The notes under the pieces: generated by a model
The model's input: only the letters and a program-made list of their open reading frames with translations
The model's database searches: none
Told to the model about the DNA's origin: nothing
Position numbers and translations under genes: made by a program
DNA from: Pyrrhoderma lamaoense
Taxonomy: Eukaryota; Basidiomycota; Agaricomycetes; Hymenochaetales; Hymenochaetaceae
NCBI GenBank assembly: GCA_002794735.1
Contig: NBAZ01000009.1
Location: 992,001 to 1,056,000, forward strand
Reading direction: 5' to 3'
DNA length: 64,000 nt
Part shown: one piece after another, positions 1 through 10,958 of the stretch
Layout of the letters: each line of letters begins with the position of its first letter
Position numbering within the stretch: position 1 is the stretch's first letter

Positions 1-852
1 GTCTGTGGGATTGTATGCACCCGGAAGTTTTACTGTTGGTGGGTTAGCAGTTCCTGAACCTCCAACGTTGAGTTGATAGCAGGACATATAAAACTGTGCT
101 CCACCGACAGAGCTTGCAACATGCAGTGCTATTCCATAGAACCAAAATTTTATCAATGACTTCGCAGAATACTAAGCAAGGGCTGGAGTCTTACCAATGA
201 CCTCTGCTCTCAGTAAGTATTGCCCAGGTTCGACATCAGGGATAGTGAAGGTAAAGTGACCACAATTGTCATTTAAGACTTCCGTAGCCCAATATTCCGG
301 ATTATTACTGGGGAGTCCCATCTCTGAGATCTTAAACCATGAGGCAGACGACCCTACAGCTGACGTTGCATCGGTAACCTTTGCCATGTATATCAAAATA
401 GGACCCCAGTGGTCACCACCGATGGCCTCGTTTGCGCAGGTACGATCAGCTGGTTGTTGGTGCATCTCTACGGTGACACTATCCCCAGCTACAACAGCTT
501 CTTAAGCAAGTTTTAGAGAACAGAAGCGATTGATACCATACAATTGACAGAACAAAGCCCCGAGCTTGGCGTGGCGTTTACGTTACATGCAATATCCTAT
601 GGACATCGTAGCAGACGAATAATGGGATTAAGTTGGAAATATGAACATTGATTAAAAGGAGGGTTGATTAAGGAACAAATGCAGGGTAAAGGTACATACA
701 TCACTAGTCACAGAGGTTACAGGACTGTTTGAGAGGGGCAATCGAACACAGAAGGAGCCTTGATCGACGCCGTTCACCCACATCTCTTGGAAGGTCGCAT
801 GGGCTGAAATCGTCGTTAATAACGACGCGAGAGTGATTAAATTTAAAAGCAT
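1..852 (-). CDS. AA9 lytic polysaccharide monooxygenase (partial at left edge)
   Basis: Secreted copper enzyme that oxidatively cleaves cellulose or related glucans. Exons by splice phase: 852-700, 596-542, 497-195 and 128 to the window edge. Residues 1-17 form a signal peptide ([17 protein letters not shown]), so the mature protein starts with His18, the AA9 copper-brace histidine. The second copper histidine is in AIGGDHWGP (about His99), and the axial tyrosine is in [10 protein letters not shown] (about Tyr184). Cysteines typical of AA9 are present (CNV, RTCANEA, NDNCGHF). The reading frame runs off the window at base 1, so the C-terminus and any CBM1 are not visible. The family is seen from motifs; the exact substrate and regioselectivity cannot be told. 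The exon 2/3 junction (542/497) is the least certain. Confidence 0.93.
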
Positions 853-1701
853 TGTAGCAAAAGGAAGGAAAGAAAGTCAATAGATTCGTAGATTGACTTA
901 AGGCGCTTTGGACTCGGAAGACTAGAACAGAACTAAGGCAGTACCTTGTCCACAACAGAAGTCAGGTTTTATAGAAAGTCCATAGCTTACGTTGGTAAGC
1001 TTTTCGATACTATAGGCATCCAAATCAGATATGCGAACTATGAAGTTCGCAGCATAAATGTCGGGGTTCCTTTTTTATTCTATCAAAAGGACGACTCGCA
1101 AGTCATTACAATTTTCAGGTACCGGACAGTCTAAATGGCAGGAAGATGTCCAAGAATAGATCATCATAAATCAGGAAAACACCGATGTCCACGAGATGTC
1201 TATCCAGCACATGCCGTGTCTTCATCTCTTCCGAGTATTAAGAGTGACTCCCGAGGTTATAGACGAGTGTGCTATCATACCTCAAGGAACAAACACGGAC
1301 TTTCCGTATTTACTCCGAAAACAAGTAAGTACTTAGATATCCGGGTCTATTATATATTTACTTGCTAATTTCACCTAGCATCATTGAGAAAACAAATTTT
1401 CAATTCAGATCGTATCAGTTTGTATTAAACTCATGGGACCTCGAAAAGACTATTCAATATGAAGAAGCAACCCTGCATTTCAGGTCCATATATATCCTAT
1501 CATCAAAAAACAATTTAGAACAATATACTATATCTCATACGTAGTAAAACAATAGAAATTAATACCAAGCATCTCACTATGATGACTTCTGTTAAGGTTT
1601 TGTGCCTTTCATTGGAAAGTTAAAAAAGGCAACTATGAGAGCTAAGGCAATAATCAGCAAATTATGTTTTGCTAGTAAGTAAAGCTCAGCGAGAAGACAG
1701 T
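853..1701. other. Intergenic, no gene recognised
   Basis: Lies between the start of the AA9 gene and the 3' end of the PWI/RS splicing-factor gene. Short open frames (60-80 codons) on both strands show no conserved motif, no convincing splice pairs and AT-rich composition. The part next to 852 should hold the AA9 promoter. Confidence 0.6.
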
Positions 1702-3379
1702 TCAAGGTCCGGCAACACTAGACTTTCTCGATCGTATGACTTTATTTCGCAACGCCTTCTCCTTCAGTTCACTTTCGCGTTTCTCCAGCTCGCTTCTTTC
1801 GCTGACCGCAGAATTTGGTTGTGATTCCTAAAACAGGGTGAATTACAGAACATGAAGTTGTAGAAACATTGGAAGCCTCACCTTTTCCTTTTCTTTTCCA
1901 GCCTGGCCACGGATTTTCAGTTCATCTTTTGCGTCTACTTCCATTTTTTCTGCTACAGGAGAATGCTGAGGCGATCTGCTAACCGACTGGCTTGATCTGC
2001 CTCTTGTTCTGCTTCCACTTCTACTTCTGCTATCAGCCTTCCCCTTCCCAGCACGCCCGACAGGTGCGCTGCGATAAGAGGGAGTCCTTGACCTCGATGA
2101 AGAAACTTCGAAGCGTCTCCTTGAAGGAGGGCTTCGACTTCTACTATAACTGGGAGTGGCACGACGACCCCTTCGTTTGGGTGACCTGTCATAATCTCTC
2201 GAACTTCTTGAACGAGATGGAGATGGAGAGTAACGGCGGCGGCGGGGAGGACTACGACTATCCCTTACCCCACGTCTCCCGGAGTAGCGTGTGGAGGATG
2301 GTCGACGCGGAGAAGACCGCCGACGAGGAGAAAGGGGAGAATGGGGACGGCGTCTTCTTGGGCTGAAAGAACGAGACCTTGAAGCTCTTCGTCTTATAGG
2401 TGAACGAGATCTAGATCTGGAAGGCGACCTTCTGCGTTTATTTCCTGTATATGGTGGAGTTCGTGATATAGAACGGTTAGGAGTTGGTGATCTTACAGGC
2501 CTTCGCGACGGAGGAGTGAGAGAGCGGCGCCGCGGTGGTGACCGCGAACGAAAACGTCCACGCTGCAAAACATCTCAGAAAAAGGCGTGAAGAAAGGGAA
2601 AGAGGTGCTTACCCCTCCACCACGTCGTGAACCCCAACCTTTATCCCTACCTCTACCAGCCCGGTCCTCGTCAAAACCACCTCTACCACCTCTACCCCTT
2701 CCCCGTCCTCTTCCAGCACCCCGTTCACTCCGTTCACGTTCTCTGATTTCATCTAGACGGGCCCTTCTATCGCTTTCATCTATTGCCTTAGAGTCCTTTT
2801 CTCGTGCACGCCGCATTTCCTCCTTTTTCTCGTCTACGAACGTTTGTGGGATACCACTCGGAGATGCTTGTGCTTCTAAAAGAAGTTTCCAAAGCGCAGT
2901 CATAAACTCAGAAGTTTTTCCAGTCAAGAAGCCTGTTAGATTGATCTGCATCTTACGGGGATCTGGAATCTGAAAACCAAAGGTGTTATTAACGCAAAGA
3001 CCTCTGCTTAGAAAATAAGTATCTTACGGGTTGAGAGGTATCCTCCAATAAGCCCATTGCATATTCAATGACAACCTCATCTTCGAACCCCACCAGCTCC
3101 GTCACCTTGTTTGCTATCCAAGGACGCATAATTTGTAAATTTACTTTTCTCATATCAACCTACACAAATATATAAAGATGTATAATATGAACTAATCTTT
3201 ATAACAGACCTTTTCATTGAACTCCGGAGGAAATTTTAAAGTCTTCAACAGTTTTAATTCTTTATCGGAGAAGCGCCTGTCCTGGTCTGCAGACGTTCCC
3301 TTGAAAAACCCTACCGAACGTGATCAAATCCTTCGTTTTTGAAAGAAGGTAGAATTACATGCTTACCGGCATCAGTCAT
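1702..3379 (-). CDS. SRRM1: PWI-domain, RS-rich pre-mRNA splicing factor (SRRM1/SRm160-like)
   Basis: Nuclear splicing coactivator. Six exons fit phase exactly (3379-3367, 3310-3210, 3159-3028, 2969-2613, 2562-1882, 1827-1702), giving 469 residues. Residues 1-110 hold the PWI nucleic-acid-binding domain: VDMRKVNLQIMRPWIANKV supplies the Pro-Trp-Ile signature and IPDPRKMQINLTGFL the end of the fold. Then come a charged helix, an RG-rich stretch (GRGRGRGRGGRGG) and a long Arg/Ser domain with many RSRSP units. The end is a short charged helix. The start is fixed by MTDAG, where a tiny first exon splits the Gly codon, as in other SRRM1 homologues. Family assignment is firm from domain order; the symbol is by homology. 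Confidence 0.93.
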
Positions 3380-4755
3380 GGTGTTGTCAATATACGTAGT
3401 TTAAGAACACCACTAGGGTTATGAATCAGACATTTTTTCTCTATGTATGATTTCTATAGACTTACCGATAGAAAGTATGACTGGTCGTATATATCTCCTA
3501 GCTGGGATTACGGTACGTCGGTCAATGTATTGAGCGCAACACACTGCTTCCAGTCACGTGCTTTCTTGGGTAAGCGACATAACTTTCGACTTTGTGTATA
3601 TTGATATTTACGTCTACTACGTGCACATGTGCAGTCAATTACGAAAAGACATCGCTAATTAACCTTTAAAAAACCGATCAAGCTTATTATCGTGAAGAGC
3701 TCTACTAGTAGTACTAGCAAATGTACTTAGCTTTGTCAAACACTCAAAGATGTCTTTTCTTTCTACAGCTACGCCAAAAATTGCATTATTCTTGAGTTTA
3801 ATCTATCAGCAAGCACTATAACTCGTTTTTTAAGGTGAGTCTAGCCAATTCAACATCTTTCAGAGAAGTATCAAGATATATACTGTGATTCATACTAGCC
3901 ACTGTTGTCACTAATTCGGAAACTCTCATTTACCATATAATGATCAATTTTCCATATATCGGATGACGAATACTTTTGATGGCCATCTGTACGAACCCTT
4001 AGATATTTGTTATCCGTGCTGATTCTTGTAGGAGAATAATCACTAGTGAGCTCATCCGCCTTACTTTATGAATAACTATTTCTTAATAAAGTTTTCCTTA
4101 CAGTCTTGATTAAAACTATAGTACTCGAAGCGACGATAAGAAATATGAAAAATCGAGTCACTGCACGCAGCATCATAAAGTTTAAAGCAATAACCTAAAG
4201 TGAAAGAAAACCTTAAAGTATACTGTTCCTGGTGTGAATCCTGAGGCCTTAAAATAAAATAGAGACGCTCCTTGATAACTGAATATAGAACTGTACAGGG
4301 CCCTGTCCACTTGCCAAGGCTGCCTCTTTGTGTCCTCATTCATGGGTTTCGTCTCTTTCTTTCGAGAATACTTGCAGTATTCATGAAGCTGCACCAAACA
4401 TAACATCTACAAAGCTCTGTGTAACCACTACCGCAGTGCTTTATTTAAAGTATACTTCCTTTATAAGAGAGAAGTAATACGGTCTCTATCTATATCTGAA
4501 GGTGGAGTGGCATATGACTATAAGGAACCAAGATTTCCGCAAGATCCGATGATCTTGCTTCATTCCATTTGACTATGGAAATGAGATTTCTCTCTCTGGC
4601 ATTCAAATCACTCGAATTATAACGTCATTCTTTTGAAGTTTGCGAAAGTTTGCAATAAAGGAGTCGCTGATAGGTAGAGACGAGTCAAATTTTCTTGCCT
4701 TGTCCGTCTTTAAACACCAATACTTCCAGCTGCTATCGAGACTAATCTCTGACCC
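3380..4755. other. Intergenic, no gene recognised
   Basis: Divergent upstream region between the splicing-factor gene (-) and P450 gene 1 (+), so it probably carries both promoters. The two minus-strand open frames at 4076-4406 lack motifs and overlap each other. The element shared by P450 genes 2 and 3 was not found here. Confidence 0.6.
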
Positions 4756-6815
4756 ATGCCATACTCCCTGATGGGTTTTTCTGCTCTCCCATGGCCTATC
4801 CTTTTGGTCATACTACTTGTTTCCGTGCCACTTTTTCTATATGCTAGGTACTTCTTGGATTACTACAATATTCGCTCAAATGGTATATCTGGGCCAGTTC
4901 TTTCAAGATTCAGTGATATATGGCTTGGTTGGGTCGCAGCGCACGGACATAGGTCAGAAATAGTTCATGAGCTCCATAAGAAGTATGGTAAGCATAAGAC
5001 GCAGACGTTGAAGGCAGGCAAACACTTGTCAAACATTTTTTATATCAGCTCTGTGCTTTCAAAATTACTCAGAAACCAGACTGCACATTTTACTTATCAT
5101 CCTTTTCATAAAGGTGAATTCGTACGACTAGCACCAAACCACGTATCAATAAACAACCCAGACGGCATTCAAATAATATATGCTCATGGGGCTGGATCTT
5201 TAAAATCAGATTTCTATGATGCATTTGTTTCTCTTGCGCCTGGAATCTTCACTACTCGCTCCCGGCTAGCCCATGCACGCAAGAGGAAGATGGTAGCGCA
5301 TATTTTCTCTCAGAAAAGTGTACTTGACTTCGAGCCCCACGTTCACCATCATGTTGGTCAGTTTCTTAAGCAATGGAACCGGTTATATGAGCTAGGGAAA
5401 AACGGTGGCTTTTGTGGGCCTGAAGGGGAAGGATGGAAGAGTGATGCTTCTGGACGAATTTGGCTTGACTGCTTACCTTGGTATAACTACCTGGCTCTTG
5501 ATATTATCTGTTAATAAAGTCTAAATTTTCTTTATTGGCTTTTGTACTGACATGATCATATAGCTGATCTTGCATTTGGCGCCTCCTTTGAAATGATACA
5601 GAAAGGAAGAGATTCTGCCCCTGCTGCAAGTAACCAGAAGGAAGCTATGTCTGGTTATTCTCAAGAAAAGTGCCGGGTCACGGAGGTTCCTGCTATCAAA
5701 ATTCTGCATGAACGTGGTGAATTCTCAGCTTCCTTGGGTGTTCTTCCACCATGGTGGCGTCCATTCGTAATTAGATTTTTACCATGGTATACTCAAGGAG
5801 ATAGGTCCGTGAAGGATCTTGCAGGCATGTCAATTGCTGCCGTATCAAATCGATTAGCAAACCCCACAGATCGTGTCGACATTCTTAGCAAATTGCAAAT
5901 GGGAAAGGATGATATGGGTAGACCAATGAGACCTGAAGAGCTCACTGCAGAGGCTCAATCATATCTTATAGCCGGTTCCGATACAACATCAAAGTTAGGA
6001 ATACGTAGTCCTCGAAGTATGATCCTCCACTAACAACACATTTAAATCTAAAATAGTACCGCATGTGTGATTACATATTACCTCTCCCATGATCCCGCGA
6101 TTCAGGCGAAACTTCAGAGAGAATTGGACGAAACCCTCGGACCTCCTGATGACTCTTCGTTCTCTGTTGCGTCATTTGACCAGGTTAAGAAGTTACCTTT
6201 CCTTGAAGCCGTAATCAACGAAACTCTTCGGCTACACTCTACGTCAGGCCTGGGACTTCCTCGTATAGTTCCAGAAGGTGGTATGACAATTCTCGGAAAG
6301 AACTTTCCAGAGGGGACAGTTTTGAGTGTTCCTACATACTCAATTCATCGTAACAAGCATGTATGGGGAGAGGACGCAGATGAATTTAGGCCAGAACGAT
6401 GGTTTGAGCGGGATTTATCACAGATACAGAAAGCATTCAATCCCTTCTCTTATGGTCCCAGGTGTGTACGCACTCTCGTAGAAGCTCCTCGCAGTGTCTC
6501 ATTTAGCATATGCACAACCACATGTACATTATCATAGATCTTGTGTGGGACGCAATGTCGCAAACATGGAGCTTCTCATCTTCATTGCCACCATCTTCCA
6601 CAGATTTCAGTTTATATTAGAGAAGCCTGAGGTACCCGTAAGTTTGTCTTCTTCGTTTCTGATTCTATTCTTATATTTTATATAAACTCTTACTAATCAA
6701 CGACTAAACCATCAACTTTTATCTGACAAATGGGTGGGCCCTTATACAGCTTGAAACTAGCGAAGGTTTCTTGCGCAAGCCTGCGGGTTGCAGAGTCGGT
6801 ATAAAACCACGGTGA
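4756..6815 (+). CDS. Cytochrome P450 monooxygenase, paralogue 1
   Basis: Haem-thiolate monooxygenase anchored in the ER membrane; substrate unknown. Six exons fit phase (4756-4987, 5114-5509, 5564-5993, 6057-6461, 6538-6637, 6750-6815), giving 542 residues. An N-terminal anchor (about residues 10-30) precedes the globular domain. I-helix oxygen motif AGSDTT, K-helix ExxR in EAVINETLR, FRPERW, and the haem loop FNPFSYGPR|SCVGRN, whose cysteine is the haem ligand, are all present; an intron splits the haem loop. The gene is head-to-tail with two paralogues that share the same exon plan. Intron 1 (4988-5113) is 126 bases, a multiple of three, with no stop, so retention would lengthen the protein without a frameshift. 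The family resembles fungal P450s often labelled benzoate 4-monooxygenase-like, but that label is not evidence of function. Confidence 0.93.
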
Positions 6816-7500
6816 TACTTGTATACAAGTCAGGTGTGAATTAGGAAATGAAATATTTTTGCGAGGTGGTCTACAGAACAGTTAGGAGTAATTTCTATAA
6901 GTGTATAGCTCCTGGGAACCAATAAGAATACATGTAATAACTCGGATACATAATCAACTTATAAATCATATTTCCAAGTCTGAAGTCTATATCGGATATC
7001 TACGACAACCCAGCCTTCACAACACCAGCAGCCCCCTTTGTGTTTGATAGCATTCATTTTGCTTCCCTCATTTATCTAACATTATTGGCTCGACGGATCG
7101 ATACGGATCACTGTTATGAAACAAGCGAGACCAAGCCCCCTGTATCATGATAAGCCAATTTTCTCCGATTTATTCTCTGTTAATTAAGACAGTCCAGAAA
7201 AATGTGACCAACACGACGTTTCGAAAAGAGTTTAAGCTTATAAACGTTTTCCAAATGCAAGTATAAACTTGTGAGCATAATCCGCATATATATTTCGTGT
7301 TACCAGAATTATTATTATAACTATGCATGTTATTAGCTGTTTATGGTTGGCTATACTCTTTGTATTATCTACTATTATTTACTATACCAGTAATCATCAT
7401 TACCTCCTGGATGTAATAACTCTAATTTATATATATAGCTCGCGATTTAAGACCATAGGGAAGCTATACGACTAACTTGAAGTTAAGCATACATTCTCCC

Positions 7501-7560
7501 GACGAACCCGACGCCACCGGTGGCTTCTTTCCGTCCTATTTGCTGACGGATCATGTCCAG
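7501..7560 (+). promoter_or_regulatory. Upstream element shared with P450 gene 3
   Basis: The block starting CGAACCCGACGCC and containing CCGGTGGCT and TTGCTGACGGA recurs in diverged form at 10611-10670 in front of the next paralogue, at a similar distance from the start codon (334 versus 348 bases). Its conservation within AT-rich flanks suggests either a regulatory site or simply leftover duplicated sequence. Confidence 0.4.
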
Positions 7561-7670
7561 ATATACACAAGTCATTTGATACGGGTTTTATCTAAGAATT
7601 ATCAAATCCCTTTCGGAAGAGATGAACAATATGAATAACACTAATACGATTCATTTCGGGGATGTTGGAG

Positions 7671-7677
7671 TATAAAT
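7671..7677 (+). promoter_or_regulatory. TATA box of P450 gene 2
   Basis: TATAAAT lies 164 bases before the ATG at 7835 and is followed by GTAGACTCG. The equivalent TATAAAA and AGTAGACTCGG stand 163 bases before the start of gene 3, so position and context are conserved between the paralogues. Confidence 0.5.
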
Positions 7678-7834
7678 GTAGACTCGAATTTCTGTACTTT
7701 TTTCGGTATCAGACATCACATATATTTCTTACTCACGTTTTTACACTTATAAGCACATACCTCCACATACCTTCACTTCTATTACTCGGTCACGACGAGT
7801 TTCTAGTATTACCCCCGCACAAAGCAGATAATCT

Positions 7835-9914
7835 ATGGATTTGTTTGATATCAAGACGACACTTACATCCCTCCCCCTCTCGGATATCGTACTTGCATCT
7901 TTAGCCTTACCTACAGCCCTGTCCTTGGGATTTTTCATTCGCTATATCATCGACAGCCATAATATACGTTTGAATGGAATTCCAGGCCCATTACTTGCCA
8001 GGTTCTCAGACATATGGCTTGGGTGGATTGCCGCCCATGGCCACAGATCAGAAATAGTCCATGCTCTACACGAGAAATATGGTAAATGTGTATTTCACGT
8101 GTATATATCCCTCTTTAACCCCCCTTGGTCTCTGCATCTTTATTATTACAATTGAAAACAGGAAAATTCGTACGCATCGCGCCGAACCATGTCTCTATCA
8201 ATAGTAACGAAGCCATACATACCATATACGCACATGGCGCCGGGGGAGGCCTAAAGTCAGATTACTACGATGCTTTCCTCGCTGTCGCCCCTTCTATATT
8301 CAGTACCCGATCGAAGGCTGAGCATACTCGGAAACGCAAGATGGTAGCTCATATATTCTCCCAGAAGAGCGTGGCCGAGTGCGAGCCTTATATCCAGTCG
8401 CAGGTCGAGAAACTCTTCCAACAGTGGGATGTAATATACGAAAAAGGCATAAAGGAACTTACTAGACAGGATGGAGGAGGATGGGGAGTGAAAGAATCTT
8501 CAAGACGAGTTTGGTTTGATTGTTTGCCTTGGTATAACTACCTAACGCTTGATATTATCAGTAAGTCAGAACCTTTATGTAACTCCAGACTCCCTGAAAT
8601 CTCAATTCTATTGACAATATAATACCCTTAAATATCTTATTTTCTTAGCCGAACTCGCATTTGGTTCACCATTCGGTTTTCTCGAGAAAGCTAGAGATAC
8701 GATTTCCACCTCAACCGACCAAAAAACCAACATGTCAGTGTATGCAAGAGAAACACGCAGAGCACCCGTTGATGAAGTTTCTGCAAGGAGTATCCTTAAT
8801 ATGCGTGGAGAGTACCCCGCTTCCCTGGGTGTTTTTCCTCCGTGGTGTCGCCCGATTATAACTACATTTATACCATGGTATTCTAGAGGGAAAAAATCAG
8901 TGAATAGCGTCATTAAGGTAGCAATCACCGCTATCTCTGAGCGACTGCTAAATCCAACCGGTAGAGATGGTTTATTCAATAGCCTGAAAGAGGCAAGAGA
9001 TGACGGAGAGAAGCCGATAGGATTTGAGGAGCTCATAGCTGAAGCTCTGACATACGTTGTTGCAGGTACTGATACAACTACAAAGTAAGTATATACATAC
9101 GCATGAACCCACCTTTACACAAGCAATATAGTCTTGTTCACAGTATCGTCACTGATTCAAATTTTATTTATTTTGTTAGCGCCATTTGTATTATCACTTA
9201 TTACCTTGCCCTCCATCCCTCAGTACAGACAAAACTCCAAGAAGAACTTGACCAAGCTCTCGGCCCACTCGACGAAGATCCTTTTCTCAACCCCAGTATT
9301 CCAGTATCATACAACCAGGTCAAAAACCTTCGATACCTCGAAGCCATATTGAATGAAACCATGCGTCTCTTCTCTTTCTCAGGTATCGGACTTCCTCGAG
9401 TCGTACCTAAAGGGGGGATGGTAGTACTAGGGAAATACTTCCCAGAAGGGACAGTCCTAAGTGTTCCCACTTACTCTCTTCATCGTGATAAAGAAGTATG
9501 GGGAGAAGACGTTGAGAGTTTCAGACCAGAACGATGGCTGGAACGGGATTCTTCGGCCCTTCTGAAATCGTTCAACCCTTTCTCATTTGGACCAAGGTGT
9601 GTTTTCAGCAGTCGATCATCTTACTCCTGACAAATACACATGATAGATTGGTAATATTATTTATAATACAGGTCTTGTATTGGCCGTAATTTGGCAGTCG
9701 TGGAACTTCGAGTAATTATAGCATCGATTTTCCGAAGATATGACTTTATCTTGGAGAAACCAGATGTACGTACTCTTTTCCATCTCATTTCAAATGCCTT
9801 TGCGCCTGCTCACTCCTGCTCTGCATCTCACAGTTGGACGTATCCGAGGGATTCTTACGAAAGGCTTCGGCATGTCGCGTTGGAATAAGACGCCGCGGAG
9901 GGTCATCTAGTTAA
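7835..9914 (+). CDS. Cytochrome P450 monooxygenase, paralogue 2
   Basis: Membrane-anchored P450, intact and the best model of the three. Six exons in phase (7835-8081, 8162-8560, 8649-9084, 9180-9596, 9672-9765, 9834-9914), giving 557 residues. An anchor helix lies near residues 15-38. Motifs in order: AGTDTT (I-helix), EAILNETMR (ExxR), FRPERW, and FNPFSFGPR|SCIGRN with the haem cysteine; an intron again splits the haem loop after the Arg codon. The C-terminus ends in basic RRRGG-type residues, shared with paralogue 3 but not paralogue 1. Bases 9433-9521 are identical to 12567-12655 in paralogue 3 although flanking codons differ, which suggests gene conversion. Substrate unknown. Confidence 0.95.
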
Positions 9915-10610
9915 TTGGTATTAAATTGTATGGATGTGGCTTCCGGACTGAACTTTTCAGAGCTTCGAAGCAAGGTAGACAAGCGCATGTATAACAGTTC
10001 ATAATAAACAGACATATATCAAAGTAGCATAAACATCACCTTTTCCTGTATCTCGAATACTGAGTACCCCACTTGATATTTGATACGTAATTACATTATG
10101 CAACCCCAGCTCATCAAACATATATACAACTCCCTTCCAATTGCATGATAACATATTTGAATAGATAAAAGTTATGTGTTCACGTCATAGCTACAAGATA
10201 AAGAAAAAGAAGAGAAAATACAAAGATACCTGGTTACCCATTGCCATTTTCAGAGACCGGGGGTTTCCGAGTCAATCAATAATGTCTTATAGATGCGAGA
10301 CTATATACATGAGACAGGCATATATATATTCAGTGACATCAGAACTATAATTATATCTATACAAAGTGTGAAAGATGTGACTTTGTGGTTGGCTAGATCT
10401 CCTTCTATCATTGTCTCTATAAGTAAGTTCTTTTACTTTCTTTTCTCAGAAGATCCAGCAATAAATAGTTTATATACCCCAACCGCTACCCATGACCACA
10501 AGGAAAGTATTCAAACGGCTTGGAGTTAAGTCACCATTTTTATATAGATGCTGCTGCTACTAATCGAGTATCAGTAATTCCGCAAGTTGACGAATAGGCA
10601 CTTAGTCCCC

Positions 10611-10670
10611 CGCCGAACCCGATGCCTACCGATGGCTCCCTTGTGTTTCATTCGCTGACGAATTACACCT
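10611..10670 (+). promoter_or_regulatory. Upstream element shared with P450 gene 2
   Basis: Diverged copy of the block at 7501-7560: CGCCGAACCCGATGCC, then CCGATGGCT and TCGCTGACGAAT, in the same order and spacing. See the gene 2 copy. Confidence 0.4.
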
Positions 10671-10795
10671 AAAAATACTTTTGACCATACAATCACCATT
10701 TTATTTCAATACTGTCTAAGCTCCTTTCGGTAGTAATACATAATACGCTGTATAATACTGCTACAAGGCCGTTTCAGTGGGTGCATATTGTAACA

Positions 10796-10802
10796 TATAA
10801 AA
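10796..10802 (+). promoter_or_regulatory. TATA box of P450 gene 3
   Basis: TATAAAA, 163 bases before the ATG at 10959 and followed by GTAGACTCGG, mirrors the site in front of gene 2. Confidence 0.5.
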
Positions 10803-10958
10803 GTAGACTCGGATCTCTAGTTTTCTGTTCCCTATAGCGAACAGTGCATTGTTTAATATTTCCCACTCACGCATATAACTTACACACACTCAACTTCTAT
10901 CGTATACTCTGTACTAATCTCTGCTATCTTCCTCTTGTACAGTATCTAGTCGATAAGT

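Larger units (their letters stand above)
6816..7834. other. Intergenic between P450 genes 1 and 2, with promoter of gene 2
   Basis: AT-rich, without coding features. Its right half resembles the region in front of P450 gene 3, including a GC-richer block at 7501-7560 and a TATA sequence at 7671-7677, annotated separately. Confidence 0.6.
9915..10958. other. Intergenic between P450 genes 2 and 3
   Basis: AT-rich. The first part is the 3' region of gene 2. The last 350 bases match the promoter layout of gene 2. A 78-codon open frame at 10293-10529 has no recognisable motif. Confidence 0.6.

Noticed and set aside
2291..2973. Plus-strand open frames over the splicing-factor gene
   Set aside because: Antisense shadows of the Arg/Ser and RG-rich coding exons, which leave the opposite strand open.
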